DNA from: Sipunculus nudus | Taxonomy: Eukaryota; Annelida; Sipuncula; Golfingiida; Sipunculidae | DNA length: 64,000 nt | Direction of reading: 5' to 3' | NCBI GenBank assembly: GCA_026874595.1 | Contig: CM049307.1 | Coordinates: 3,125,579-3,189,578, forward strand | Shown here: positions 24,481 to 38,696 of the stretch, in pieces | Layout: the number at the start of each line of letters is the position of its first letter | Position numbering within the stretch: position 1 is the stretch's first letter | Made by a program: the position numbers and the translations under genes | Notes under the pieces: model-generated | Databases searched by the model: none | Told to the model about the DNA's origin: nothing | The model's input: only the letters and a program-made list of their open reading frames with translations

Positions 24481-27400
24481 ACCCATTGGACTTCTTTTAA
24501 TTTACATGTCACAAATCCAAGTATTACAATGTCCAGAGAAAAATGCTGTAGTTGCCCATGACTGGGATTTTATGTTGTGGAAGAGATCTATATGGAAGTT
24601 TAGGATTAGAGGTTATTTAAATAGGACTATACATCTGTATATACAGTGTCGATGTACATGGGTTCATCTACATCGGTTTTTTATGGGGATCCTATGCGTT
24701 CTTTTATCAATTCTTGACGTCTGATAAAACGCCAGATTATCACATACGGTTACGAAATTACTGAGACTGACACTAATTTGTGCACATAACATTCTTGGTG
24801 AAATGAACATGTCACGTTCTGTAATATAAATACATGATGAGGATAGATTTGTCAAAGACCACATGGGGATGGAGATGTATTTGGGCATCACCTTGTGTAT
24901 TTCTTGTGAGCCGTGAAGTTACATGAAACCACTTTTGAAGGTACCTTCCCAAGAGCTCAGAATTAACTGACGATCTGACCGTGGTCGTCCACAAAGAGCC
25001 CTAGACGAGAACTGATCTATCAGTTCCTATCAATCCTATTTGAGACGACTATACTCGAACTCTGGAAGAGTCTGTGTTTTGAATTAAGATTAAATGATAT
25101 AATGTCAGTTGTGACATTTTTATTGGTTTCTTTATGCAGCTTGTGGTATTGTAAAACATTGTATCATTATAGTTTTCTAAAGAAAAATTCCATGTAGGGC
25201 TAAAGTAATGCTACCATAAAAACCTATCTGTTCACTGAATTTTCCTCATTGAATTAATTTTTTCTAAATATGTAATTTACATCATCTTATTTTTATATCA
25301 GTGGTTACATGAAAATCTTTGTGCAACCACATTCTCATAATTTAACAACCGAACTCATGGAGTCCTTCAAAGCAAGCCCAACCTTGCTACTTTTTTTGAG
25401 TTTCAACGTCTGTTCATGATAATAATGCAAAGATATATTTTACTCCTGGAGATCCTGTTCGTCCTCTCGGCTGTTAATCATTTATCTCACTGCCAGGAGA
25501 AAAAAGTCCTATTCGTCGGAACACATGGTTGTCTGGCCATGATTACCTCGCCATGCCCTTTTTTAATTCCAATGTCGTTTCACATCAGCACATGCATGTA
25601 CTTGATCTTCACTCACTTCTACGGTGGTATGGGTGTATACTCGTACTTAAAAATTAAAGGAATGTCCCATCGAACCAGATGTCAGCCTTATACAAATTGG
25701 CGCTTAATCTAATTAAACCCGTTAACCCTCAGTGTTTTGTAGTATTTTCTTGTAGTTAGGGATGTCTGTTGTCTGTCTCGCCACATCATTTGTTTTCTGA
25801 CGACTGGCTTTACCACAAAGTGAAACCTCCCATCGGGTAATTACATGTCTTTCACAAATATTTGCAGGTTAAATTGTGTGCCCCTGTAGTCATGCTGGGA
25901 AAATCCACGTAACCTCATTATAACGATTGGTTCAGTAACATTGTTTATAAGCTTTATTTATTAAATATGCACATATGTTCTACTAATTGTCCTTTGGCAT
26001 GTATAAGGCTTAGAATTACGCATCGCTGGGTGAACTCCATAGATAGTTTGCTGAACACATTTTGAAGATTATGAAGTAAACCATGATAAACACAAATTAA
26101 AGTTCATTTTAAATTATTAAGAACAATAAAACATGCTAAATCTCCCTAGACTTGCTCTTCAATGAAGCACGTATATATGGAATTTAAAAACTTCTTTTCA
26201 GTCGTTTGTTTATTATATCACATGTTGCTATGATCAATCAACCCGATTCTTCCTTAGTACATTCTTTGTTCACAATAAATTGTAAACCATTGATGAACTT
26301 AATCACATGACTGTTCACCCGATAATTAAATAATGAGGAAGTGACTTTTCTTCAAATCAGACAAATTTAATTCTTTTAATGACTTACTGGCATAGTTTAA
26401 AGTGACTGTTCAATATTTGAGTATTTCACGAATGCCTTTAAATTTCTCTGGACCATTATATCATCACTAAAAGTAAATTAAATTTCCTTTCTTTTCCTTG
26501 CACCTTTAATTCTGCTATATATGGTTCTGTTTCACATTTGATAGTGAAAGCAACAAAAACTGAAAAAGCGTTCCAGTTGTGACCCAACCACAGAGTATCC
26601 CCTTATATTTTGGCCCCTTAAAGAGATAAGCCTCATTTTCTGGTTACATTCCTTCGGCGGAAAAGGTCAGATTTTGACAAATAAACCGATAGTCTAGACA
26701 ACATGGAGGGTAAAGAAGATGTACCGGTAATATGTCGCCCACATTCAATACCTCATCAATAACACACAAGGGTAAACATATTTAAACGTTATTGTATTCC
26801 CTTGAAGAATGGGATGGTGGTTTTTAATTATTCAACATAGATATACCTGCGCATTTGTATCATAAGACAGGTGACGTTCACAGCTTAAGCACTCACAGAA
26901 AGGACTAAAGACTTCTCTACCATATCACTAGAAATTCTCTAATTCCAGCAGCTTACATAGCCTGTCAAGGTAAAAACGGAACACACGGTCTATTGCCCGC
27001 GTTCAGCAACTATAAGCGGACAAAGTGTAATTCCCAATAAGTTCACACAAGACCGGGCAGAGAAGAATACCTATAAACTGTGGGCCGGCAGAAAAGACTG
27101 CGGCACGATGGACTGGAGTGGCCCGCGGGGAAAACCAAGCGGGCTGGGACGTCAGGGAAAGTGTCTGCCCGGCCAGAATAAGAAGATATGTGGCGTGCAG
27201 AGGATACAAGGCCCGGGATGGCGCCATGCCGTATTGCCCACCAGAGTCTTGTATGCAGACATCGGTGTCCCGGGAATAACCGGATCCATTCACTTGGGAA
27301 ACGAAGAATAAAGGCACGGATGATTCAACTTGTTAACTGATCCATTATGTGAGGGTTATATGACAGGTCGCACCTCTTTTTATCCTTGTTCTCTGGTGTC

Positions 27401-28352
27401 TTGAGACTGCAATTACACGGAACCATGAAAAATATAATTTATCATGTCTGGCATGTCATATTAGACTGACTTTGTGCTTTACTAGTGCCCTGTGGTAAAG
27501 AGTCCAAATTTTAGAAAGCTCTAACTGCGTGCACTGCAATGTAATCCTCTCTAATTTGGTAACACCCGTATATATATCCATGCACCGCAGGAAAAGATTT
27601 CGTATGTACTGGTCCAAACCTTGATGAAATAATTTAACTGATTAATAAAATCATGTTCTAAGTGGGCCTGGGACTATTACATAAATTGGTTAATGGGCCA
27701 GTAAGATGAGATGTTAAAGGCGTTTAATTGATGTAATCATAGTAGAACAAGCGGTGACGCCGATGTGATACAAAAACATGATCTAAAAATTTGTCTGACA
27801 GAAAATAACGACTTTAAAGACCTGGATTCCATGACGTGCTTACTGATTACCATGACAGAATCTAATTTGTTAATATACGATTTCGTCCTGGCATTAATAT
27901 CTTAGTTCTTCCATTGGAGGGATAAATAGTGCAGTTGTTAGGAATTAAACTTTGCGAGGCAATTCAGCACTCGCACTTTTATTCAATATTGTCGAGTCTT
28001 TGTTAAGTTTCATGGTTTGGTTGTCAGGAACATCATCTGACCTGCGCTTGTGGACGTTGTAGACTCAAAACTGTTTTCTGTTTCCTTGGTGTTTATAAAA
28101 TCTTGTCAGTCAGATTTATTGGTCTTTTTTTTTTAAATGTCTCCGTCAGTTTCATCAGCATGCATGCTATGAATAATACAGATGAGGAAATGTTCAGAGC
28201 TGCCTAGTGACCGCAGCCTAGTCATCGCAACATTGCATTCTGTTCCAAGGTAGCGTCCATTTTAGTCCAACAAGTAACGCGTAATGAGAGCGGTGTAAAA
28301 TGAAAAAAAAGAGAGATTAATTTACATTTGCTACCGGTCCTGCCACCTGAAC
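24481..28352. other. Unassigned intronic sequence with two mildly exon-like patches
   Basis: At 25431-25499 the + frame encodes a hydrophobic N-terminus (MQRYILLLEILFVLSA..., ending SHCQ) that looks like a signal peptide. The frame continues to 25712 without a family match. At 27003-27317 a GC-rich patch is open on both strands (67 codons + and 104 codons -). Neither has convincing splice context, so I do not call a gene. The rest is AT-rich with nothing recognised. Confidence 0.3.
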
Positions 28353-28728
28353 GTCGACATTGAATTCTAGAGACGAATGGGTGGCAGTGCAAGCGTCGAC
28401 ATTAAATTCTGGAGACGTTGGGGTGGCAGTGAAAGCGTCGACATTAAATTCTGGAGACGTTGGGGTGGCAGTGAAAGCGTCGACATTAAATTCTGGAGAC
28501 GTTGGGGTGGCAGTGAAAACGTCGACATTAAATTCTGGAGACGTTGGGGTGGCAGTGAAAGCGTCGACATTAAATTCTTGAGACGTTGGGGTGGCAGTGA
28601 AAGCGTCGACATTAAATTCTGGAGACGTTGTTTGGCAGTGAAAGCGTCGACATTAAATTCTGGAGACGTTGGGGTGGCATTGCAAGCGTCGACATTAAAT
28701 TCTGGAGACGTTGGGTGGCAGTTGAAGC
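28353..28728. repeat. 42-bp minisatellite, 9 units
   Basis: GTCGACATTAAATTCTGGAG followed by ACGTTGGGGTGGCAGTGAAAGC recurs at 28353, 28395, 28437, 28479, 28521, 28563, 28605, 28646 and 28688. One unit is a base short. Since 42 is divisible by three, frames stay open on both strands (28360-28581 +, 28377-28778 +, 28367-28612 -). These are by-products of the repeat. Confidence 0.95.
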
Positions 28729-29351
28729 TTGAGGGTTCGGATAAATTCCAGGTGAAGCAGATTACTCGTCAATCCTGACCGCACGACGTCATGTTTTTGT
28801 GCTTTCCAGATTGGTATTTTAACAAATTTGATGAAAAGAGCTGCCATATGAATTAAATGCCAAGTACTAAAAAAATATCACTTCTCAAGTAAACTGACAT
28901 GTCTTCATTCCGTGATAATTGAAAACGAAGGCCTTTTTTCACCATGAAATTGCCAACTTATCACCTTTATTACACAATTTTTTCTCGAAGACGGTATGCG
29001 AGACTGCTATGGACATACACCAGCCCTGATTTACTCACTGTGCGGATGACGAAGAATACCTTGTCTGTATAAGCGTCAGGTACAAGTCTATATTGCCATA
29101 GTTACAAAGATTTTTTTGCTTGATTATATAAGGCGACACGTGCTTCTATTTATAAAAACATAAAGCGCCCCCATGAGGACTAAAGAGTCACAATACAGGT
29201 AAACTAATGTGCTAGAGTTATCTTTTCTTCGCAAATGGTGCATATCATTAGAAGTAAACAAACGTATTCTTACTGACAAGATACATGTCAGTGGTGGAGC
29301 TTCGTAAATAATGATGGAAATGTCTGTTTCCCTACAAAGCTTCAGGGCAGA
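28729..29351. other. No gene seen (intron 1)
   Basis: AT-rich sequence between two minisatellites with nothing recognisable. Confidence 0.5.
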
Positions 29352-29578
29352 GTTTACCTGTATTGGGACTCTGTTTCAGCGTTTACCTGTATTGGGACCG
29401 TGTAACAGGCTTCACCTGTATTTGGACTCTATAACAGAGTTTTCCTGTATTGGGACTCTGTAACAGGCTTTACATGTATAGGGATTATGTAATAGGCTTT
29501 ACTGTTCTTTTGGACTCTCTAACATTCTACACCTGTATTGGGACTCTGTATCAGCGTTTACCTGTATTGAGACTCCTC
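29352..29578. repeat. Degenerate 29-bp tandem repeat, about 8 units
   Basis: The unit TTACCTGTATTGGGACTCTG + TAACAGGCT recurs with substitutions. The best-preserved copies are at the two ends and more diverged ones lie in the middle. Confidence 0.85.
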
Positions 29579-30432
29579 CTCTATTGATTACTTTATACAG
29601 GGTTCTGTTTGAGGCTTTCAATTCGTTTGCATAACCTCTGAACAGCTCTCAAGGTAGAATTGATTGTTTGAATTAACGCCCTGCACCCTGACAATTAGAC
29701 CGCTCAGCCGTATAATGTCGATTAAACCTTCTCACCCCGGTCAGGTATATGTTCGGTCGATACAGTCCAGGCAATGTTATAATCTTTGGCCTGGGATCTG
29801 ATATGTTTTGTTTGCGGGTAAACATACTAATGGTAAGAACTGGTTGTAAAATCAAGTTCCATGATTGAAAGGAATAAATCAACCGATGATGGAGTATCAC
29901 CTTCTCTATTACCATGACATCTGATGTATATATATTTAACCTTAACGTTGACCAAGTAAATCAGTCTAACTTATAAATCGCGCTTAAAGGTGACACTTCT
30001 TCGCTGCACAAGGATCAGTTTAATGCTTGTCACTGCATATCCTGTCTATCCTATACCTGTGACTGTTACATTTTATTCTGGATGTAACGACTTCCGTGCA
30101 TGTGCACACATAACCGTTTGTTATGAATGATGCCATTTCAACCAATTTAATAGATAATGAAAGAAAACGACCAGTCATAGTTATATTATATCAATTAGTC
30201 CACCACTAGCAACTAACTTGGCCTGAAGAGGGAGAAATGCTTTTGCAAACGCGGGGTCTTAATTTGATATGACGTTTGTAGATGTATATACTGAAGCATA
30301 CTACATTATATATACAATATAATAAAATGTAATTTTATTGCATCTAAATATACCGTAACATTGCTAATTCATGTGCTGTATCAGGAAATTGGATCCTGTA
30401 CCTCGGGAATTCGCGTCCGCTGCTCCAGAGAT

Positions 30433-30433
<1 letters not shown>
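29579..30433. other. No gene seen (intron 1)
   Basis: No exon or element supported. The minus frame 29673-29915 has no family signature. A weak A-box-like string on the minus strand near 29690 lacks a B box. Confidence 0.45.

Positions 30434-30519
<86 letters not shown>
30434..30519. repeat. (TA)n microsatellite
   Basis: About 86 bp of TA dinucleotides with one interruption near 30480. It runs directly into the 38-bp array. Confidence 0.95.
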
Positions 30520-30521
<2 letters not shown>

Positions 30522-30812
30522 TAGTGTAAGCTGTATATAGGTAGTTTGAGCCATCTAGGTAGTGTAAGCTGTATAAAGGTAGTGTGAGCCGTATAGGTCG
30601 TGTAAGCTGTATATAGGTAGTTTGAGCCGTATAGGTAGTGTAAGCTGTATATAGGTAGTGTGAGCCGTATAGGTCGTGTAAGCTGTATATAGGTAGTGTG
30701 AGCCGTATAGGTAGTGTAAGCTGTATATAGGTAGTGTGAGCCGTATAGCTAGTGTAAGCTGTATAAAGGTAGTGTGAGCCGTATAGGTAGTGTAAGCTGT
30801 ATACAGGTAGTG
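30520..30812. repeat. 38-bp repeat built from two half-units
   Basis: GTAGTGTAAGCTGTATATAG (20 bp) alternates with GTAGTGTGAGCCGTATAG (18 bp). About 7.5 double units are present. The half-units are clearly related, so a roughly 19-bp ancestor was doubled and then amplified as a pair. The minus frame 30481-30933 is a shadow. Confidence 0.93.
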
Positions 30813-30980
30813 TAATATTACGTGTGAAAGTCGACGGGGCAGGATTTACAATGTCACAGTGGATACTTCTCTTTTCCTCCCGACAAATTAATCCAGTTCT
30901 GGTTTTTTTTGGGAGGGGGGATATACATTTCAATTTTTGTCTAAAATTGTTTTGGACCTAAGTACATTTGAATCTTCACA

Positions 30981-32453
30981 TATTGAGACTGTGTTAAATG
31001 CGACACAGTATTAACGAATTGAGACTGTGTTCCATGCGGTCCAGTGTTAACGAATTGAGACTGTGTTCAATGCGGTCCAGTGTTAACGAATTGAGACTGT
31101 GTTCAATGCGGTCCAGTGCTTACGAATTGAGACTGTGTTCAATGTGGTCCAGTGCTTACGAATTGAGACTGTGTTCCATGCGGTCCAGTCTTAACGAATT
31201 GAGACTGTGTTCCAAGCGGTCCAGTCTTAACGAATTGAGACTGTGTTCCATGCGGTCCAGTCTTAACCAATTGAGACTGTGTTCCATGCGGCCCAGTCTT
31301 AACCAATTGAGACTGTGTTCCATGCGGCCCAGTCTTAACCAATTGAGACTGTGTTCCATGCGGCCCAGTCTTAACCAATTGAGACTGTGTTCCATGCGGC
31401 CCAGTCTTAACCAATTGAGACTGTGTTCCATGCGGCCCAGTCTTAACCAATTGAGACTGTGTTCCATGCGGCCCAGTCTTAACCAATTGAGACTGTGTTC
31501 CATGCGGCCCAGTCTCAACGAATTGAGACGATGTTCCATGCGGCCCAGTCTCAACGAATTGAGACGGTGTTCCATGCGGTCCCGTGTCAACGAATTGAGA
31601 CGGTGTTCCATGCGGTCCCATGTCAACGAATTGAGACGGTGTTCAATGCGGTCTTAACCAATTGAGACTGTGTTCCATGCGGCCCAGTCTTAACCAATTG
31701 AGACTGTGTTCCATGCGGCCCAGTCTTAACCAATTGAGACTGTGTTCCATGCGGCCCAGTCTTATCCAGTTGAGACTGTGTTCAATGCCGTCCCGTGTCA
31801 ACGAACTGAGACGGTGTTCAATGCCGTCCCGTGTCAACGAACTGAGACGGTGTTCAATGCCGTACCGTGTCAACGAACTGAGACGGTGTTCAATGCCGTA
31901 CCGTGTCAACGAACTGAGACGGTGTTCAATGCCGTCCCGTGTCAACGAACTGAGACGGTGTTCAATGCCGTACCGTGTCAACGAACTGAGACGGTGTTCA
32001 ATGCCGTACCGTGTCAACGAACTGAGACGGTGTTCAATGCCGTACCGTGTCAACGAACTGAGACGGTGTTCAATGCCGTACCGTGTCAACGAACTGAGAC
32101 GGTGTTCAATGCCGTACCGTGTCAACGAACTGAGACGGTGTTCAATGCCGTACCGTGTCAACGAACTGAGACGGTGTTCAATGCCGTACCGTGTCAACGA
32201 ACTGAGACGGTGTTCAATGCCGTACCGTGTCAACGAACTGAGACGGTGTTCAATGCCGTACCGTGTCAACGAACTGAGACGGTGTTCAATGCCGTACCGT
32301 GTCAACGAACTGAGACGGTGTTCAATGCCGTCCCGTGTCAACGAACTGAGACGGTGTTCAATGCCGTACCGTGTCAACGAACTGAGACGGTGTTCAATGC
32401 AGTACAGTGTTAGCGAACTGAGACTGTGTATAATGCGGTACAGTGTTAACGGA
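30981..32453. repeat. 36-bp minisatellite, about 41 units in sequence subfamilies
   Basis: The late consensus is ACGAACTGAGACGGTGTTCA followed by ATGCCGTACCGTGTCA. Subfamilies follow in order: 30981-31260 (TTAACGAATTGAGACTGTG type), 31265-31520 (CCAATTGAGACTG and GCGGCCCAGTC type), 31520-31650 (transition with GACGGTG), 31655-31790 (a second block of the GCGGCCCAGTC type) and 31790-32400 (near-identical ACGAACTGAG type). A unit near 31655 is shortened at the junction. Because 36 is a multiple of three, very long frames exist on both strands (for example 31662-32624 + and 31643-32377 -). None is called a gene. Confidence 0.96.
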
Positions 32454-34291
32454 TTGCCGGCTACTTTACTGCATGTGCTTTTAACGTGTTTTAATGAACA
32501 AACAGTGACAAATTTAAAAACTGTTCACAAGCGTCTTGTTCACAAACAGCTGATTAAAGCTGCGAAATCTATAGCATTTATTTATTGTTTTGTTATTGTT
32601 TATATATTATCTAGACGATATTGACCCTTTTCTCGCTTGGACTTACATTTATTTTGTGGATTCACGAAAGAACATGACGACAACTATGTTGGGAAGCAAA
32701 ATTATAAAAATCAATTTTAATCCATATCTACGGACTTTTCGTATCCAGAGCTCGGTATAAAGCCTGTACTTCATAACAGTTAACAAAGTGTGATTTCAGT
32801 AAAAACAGATCCTATCTACATCAGAGTTCTAAAAACAGTAAACTAATTCTATTAATTTTCGCATTTCACTTGAAGCGGCTCATAAATTACATTCTTTTCC
32901 CCCAATTGTGCACACTAGAACGTATCCAGTTATTGAAGATCAAAGGGATATTCTGATTATTATTCCAAGATATATGGGAACGTATTTCTTCTCGGGTCGC
33001 GTCTTAAGATTGTTGATGAAGGCGTTTTCTGAAACACCTATCTTAATTTCTTGTAGATTATTGATGGATAATTTATTGTCGTACATATAAGACAGAACAT
33101 AATGAGATACTAGATTCTTTATATACAAAATATCAAAAGATCATAATGCACCCCTTGACCTGATATTGATCATGTCCTCTTGCCTTGTTGTACTATATCT
33201 TATGATCGATCGTTAATTTTTACCCAAAATCCTCCCGATAAAAAATGCTTAACCCATTCATGATTCGGCTCACTATGTTTGTGAAGATAGATCTGGCAGT
33301 ATGGTGGCCGTGAAAGAGGCAAATAATCTCATAGATTGGTCTATTTCGATCATTCATGCTGGTTTTATGTTGTTTATACAGTCCGCAGCAGTTATAGGAA
33401 TCAACATCCGACGCATTGTGAGGGGCACACAGCACAGCAGCGGGTCCTCCAGCCCCAGCAAAGATGACTGATTAAACTAGGCTGCACATGAGAAAATAAA
33501 AACCCAAACATCAGAGTAGACTGCCGAATGGCTCGGAGGAATATCAGTCGATTTGAAAAAAAAGTATTTTAATCTTCTGACGTCAGAATGAGCTATCCGC
33601 ATGTGTTTTAGTGAATAATACAGCTTCATCAATTGTCGATAAAATGAAAATAGGTTTTAAGATAATGAAAATATTCAGCTCCATTTCGTGATGACAGACT
33701 TATTACCAGACATGAGTTTGTGGTGCAGGCATATTGCTAGACTTAATGGTGTTAATTATCACAGATTTTATGGAACTTTAAATTGGTCTGTCATCTTAGG
33801 TTACGTGTTTTTTATTCTACTGAGAGAGATTAAAGTTTTATAACTAAGATGAAATATAAGCTGGCTTAAAACATATCAGCCATAAGTTCTTTACTTACAT
33901 ATAATTTGTTGGGATGTTTTGATACCAGTAGGTCTTGTATTAGGTTTTTCTCGTGTAAAATATATAAAACAAATAAAAACAAAATGTATGTAAAAACATT
34001 TAACCACACGAGCTGTTAAAACGTATATAATACAATATAACTTATTCATTTAAGCTTTTATGAATATTTTAGATATGTTTTGAAGGCTATGGATTTTCTG
34101 TCTTGCGAATTCCTCGATATAATGCGTTTTGAAGGTACCGCATATTTAACAATCTGATATTTCACAATTGTTCATTTATTTTTATGTTTAAAACGACGCT
34201 TATTTAGATAAAGATTAATCTTAATGAGGCCTTGTTCACATTGGATGTAGTTGTTTGAGAGAGAGAGAGAGAGAGAGAGAGAAAGAAAGAA

Positions 34292-34322
<31 letters not shown>

Positions 34323-37300
34323 TGGGGAATAGAGAGATTAAGATACTGCATTTAATTAACAAAGTAAGCATTCTAAAATATATGTTGGACATATGTTTTT
34401 AATTTCAAGGGACTGATTTAAAGGAATTTAATACGCTGACATCACAGCCTCCTGTGTAAAGAATTGATAGCACATTTTATTACAATCGTATTCAACTGTA
34501 TTGAATACCCGTGTATTTAGTTCACAATTTGTAATTATTTTATTTAAAACTGTATATTGAGCAAGCTTTACATTAAACCCAGGTGTTTTCTTGTAATTTC
34601 TCATTTTACTGTGTGAACTTGACCAGAGGATTTGGGTTGAGATTTCCTGCTTTTCTAGCCAGAAGTAATCGATCTGATTGGAGGTTCAGGACTGAGGGAG
34701 TGATAACTACACTAAATATAGTAATATCCAGAAATGTGTAGGGGAACAAACAGTTTAACGGAACTTTTTTGTTGGGGGAGGAAGCAGAAAAAATATACTC
34801 GAGACATGTTGGACTGGGCAAAAAAAGTTTTTTTCCATCCAGAAAATAGTATCCATAAAATGTTTCTGTGAACAGTTTACTTCGAGCCAGCTCTGTGAAA
34901 AATGGGGAGTAAAAATGTAACGCCAAAGGGGGGGAAGGGGATGCCTGTTCCTGACCTTGATACCCGCTTCCCTTTGACACTTGTTTTTTTATTTTATTTT
35001 CATAATCTCCAAACTGAAATGGTTCATGTGAGGTTCGATGTGAATTCACACGCTGAACTTTTACACTTCTGTGAAGTGAATCCTCGCTGAACATAGTCAA
35101 GTGTCAATGTGCCCTAGCCGGGAGCCCCAGTAATCAATCACGAGTTTTTAATATTTAAGTGCACGGAGATCGATACTCAGGGCGACTGAGAGTGCCGCGT
35201 TCATAAGTAAACATTCCCCGTCGGGAGTCAAATAAAAACACTTGTAACCTAAATTTGCAGAGGGCCACGTGTAATGTAGATTGATTGCTTCCCATCCCTG
35301 GCTGTCAAGGCCGCCTCCTGTACCAGAGAAGCCCTTTATTAATGCTGCCTCCACTAACTATAAAACCTTGCACGAACTATCTAGAAGTAATGAATTACAA
35401 AAAATGTAAAACAAGAAAAACTTTAGTTGCGTAGAAGGACAATGAGAAAAGAATGCAAAATATGAATCTTGTGTTACTTTAAATTTTACAAGCGAAGTCA
35501 GGAGAATAACGATATAACATACACGATTGAAGAATTTGTTTGGAGCATATATTATATCCCGATAAAAAATAAAATTGCCTAAAATTTACATTATGCACAT
35601 ATGATTAAATCCATTCGCTTTATAATCGTAACACACAGCAATCCTTTCGACAGTCTGTGTTGCAGTTATCTATTTTATGTAATATTACATGACATTGTAT
35701 ATTGTTTATGACTGTTATACCACTGTTTATAAGATAATGCTGCGCTGTTGGGGCAAGTCGGTGATGCTTTTGCATGTCAGTTGCTTGACACCAAAAGTCC
35801 ACCCAATAAATAGCAATAAATCTTATTTGATAAAATAAAAAGAATATAACCTCATGTGGGTACACAGAGCAGAAGGCAAACACCGAATTTATGATTTTTA
35901 ACTCTCCCAGTTAACACGCCCTTCCCCCTGTTTAACAAGTGTATTGTACAACAGCGTTATAAAAAGTCTGTATTGAAAATACTTCAATTAATCAGTTTCT
36001 TTTATACTTCCTGCTTGCATGTGTAACCGTGGGCAGCTGACATTTTATTATTATTGGTTTTATTTCCCTTGTGTTAGTTTTTTAAGCCGAAATAGACCTA
36101 AAACATGACAATTAAATGCAGTGAAGGAATGCTCTCGTATAAAATTTTAGAGTGAATTGCAAATTGAAATCTGAGAAAAGAATTTTTCGGTGACATATTA
36201 TTAGACCAAGTCTGCAAGCACGAATGGTGATATGTGAATTGAATAAACCACACTCTCAATGTCTGGAAATTCAGAATACTTTTGGTAGAAATAAATGATC
36301 TTGTAAAACTGATTGTATGTATACACGAATATAAAACTGAATGAAAATCAAACAGAAAATGTTATTCACATGATTCGTTCAATAACCATCTTCGTAATAT
36401 AAATGGCAGAGCGGCCTAGTAGAACAAGGACCAGCTAGCCCAGTGAAGATTGATGTCGGATAATGTAAATGTCACCGTTGTGAATAAATAGCCAGGAATT
36501 CACTGTTCTCATGAGTAGGTATTTAAACAAATCAAGTTTTTGAATCTCATGACTTATTGCAAATATAGAGCGGGTTCCAATGAACTTATGTCTATCCTGT
36601 ATATGTATGACTTATATCAGCAAAATAATTAACGAAGGAGAAACCTAAGTTGTTGTCAAGCTCATGTAAAGCTCATATAAAGATTCCACACTGCCAAAGG
36701 TGGAAGAGGTAAAAAATGCTCAACGAGATTCATTTATTTTAATTTTTAAATCTGTGTTTGAGACGCTGTTTAAAGTTGTGAATCTTCTAATATCATTTAT
36801 TATTATTCCAAGGATCTTAGATTAGTTACAGGGAATAAAACAATTCAGTTTATTATTATTGATAGCTCATATTATTTTTTAATATTTTATTTGCATACAA
36901 ATTTGAACTCAAAATACGTGGGGAATATATTTTTAAAGCCACCAGATGTCCTATATAACTTCCCTGTCGGAGTCAAGTTGAATGAAAAACCTTGCAGCTA
37001 ATTACAAAAATAATAAATGAATACTATACCAAATGAGGAGTGGTTGAATTCTAGTTCCGTGACACTATCAGGCCCTAGGTGGTACAGCTGGCTTATCAGA
37101 TAACACGACCAGACTGTGATATTGCCCAGTCATGTTTGTCACCAGAGTACAGTGACTTAGTTATTGTATTGAATGTAGTAGGTAGTATATCTAGATGATT
37201 ATTTTGATAATTTACTGTACATTTTCATGGAGCATCATGTGTAGATATTAGCGTGAGAACTTTGGTAAGAGAGCACACATCAGGACTTGTGACATCAGCA

Positions 37301-38696
37301 AACAAATATAAGACGTGATTAAGACGAAATTCACTTGAAGTGAACGATCAGTGCGCCAGTTCATGAAGCCTGACGATATCTGGAGTCATGGAGCAGGTCT
37401 GCGTGCATCAGTGTGTAGATGATTAGATAAGCGTAGATTATAGGTGTCTGAGGAAGACCACGTTGATTTCTCTGTAACGGACATCAGAGCAAGTATCGCA
37501 TTACCCGACGGACCAGTAAACTGGCGAATTTACACCTGGAACAGAAATTAATTAAACGCGTAACTGTGGAGGTAAGTCTACTATATATCGCTGTGTGGAA
37601 GCATATTCGGTAACCTAGAGCTGGATTATCCCATGAGAAACCAGCTTTGAAAGACGTTGAATGTATTGTGAGTATTGCGTGAACTGTGTCTTGAGAGCTA
37701 TACTAGTACTACAACGAGGGACTTTTGTTGGTGAGTGGACTGATTGTACTGTGAACACAGCGCGAACAAACGGTGAGCCGGGCAGCGCAACATTCCGATG
37801 TCACGTGTGTCATGTGATTAAGAGACTATACTCTGTGTACTGTGGTTAACGGACTTGGAGGGTGTTTCTGTGATTATTATCGAACTATTTTGGTTATCAG
37901 TGCCTTTATATAGAGCGCCTCTCCAGAGAAACATAAGTGTATGTTTTCTTAAATATATTAATTTATTTTTGTTAACTCGTGTCTCATTTATCTTTTGGAG
38001 TGTACTTATGCATGAGTTTCAGCCAGTTGGATTGACAGTTAAAAGAACCTGGTCGTTCACATCTCTAGTGGCGTGACAATGTTTTGTTTAGTGATTGTAC
38101 TGACAAAGAACAAATGTAAAGTGTTTGCATGATCTTAAAATGACAAGAGCATTTGTCCATGGCAACGGTGGTTGTAGGCGTGGCTTCATCTGTTCTAAGT
38201 TGATCAATCAATCTGACTTGAAAACTGTCGCAAAGTGCTTTCTAATTCTCGGTAATATTTTCTTCAAAATTCCTACAACCCGAAACCAACAATATTTGAT
38301 TTCTTCTTCCATCTTGAGTGTTTTGATGGGTTATTTCCAAAAAAAATGAGTTTACAGTTGTAGCTACAACAATTACACCCCAGCCTGTATCTAGCTTTCC
38401 CTTGCTTATATCATTAAAGGGACTGAGGCGATTATTTCCATTTTATATTTGGGTAAAGCTTTCGACAACTTGCAACCATCAGTTTTCATTGTTATCTTCC
38501 TTTTTTATAGTCATTTTTCTGTTTGCGCTAGATCTACATAATGGCTGATTTTCAATGGCTGAAATTGTTGGAACAATATTATTCCTGAATCACACATATT
38601 TGCACCTGATATTTATAAGTTTTACCTATACCGTATTTCCGAGGTAATACCTGTAACTCAGTTAGTCAGTAATATAATCAGTTATATATATATACA
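32454..38696. other. No gene seen (intron 1); GA microsatellite at 34256-34322
   Basis: AT-rich intronic sequence. The longest frame, 34606-35100 on the minus strand (164 codons), has no domain signature, low-complexity stretches and no splice support. The + strand block 37660-38080 has open frames but no family match. A (GA)n run with AAAGAAAG interruptions occupies 34256-34322. Confidence 0.4.

Noticed and set aside
29660-29710. tRNA-like A box on the minus strand
   Set aside because: No B box at suitable spacing and no cloverleaf.
31662-32624. 320-codon + frame and matching frames on the other strand
   Set aside because: It is a translation of the 36-bp array; frames are open on both strands and in more than one frame because the period is a multiple of three.
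34606-35100. 164-codon minus frame, the longest outside arrays
   Set aside because: No domain, low-complexity parts, no splice or start support. A chance frame is more likely.
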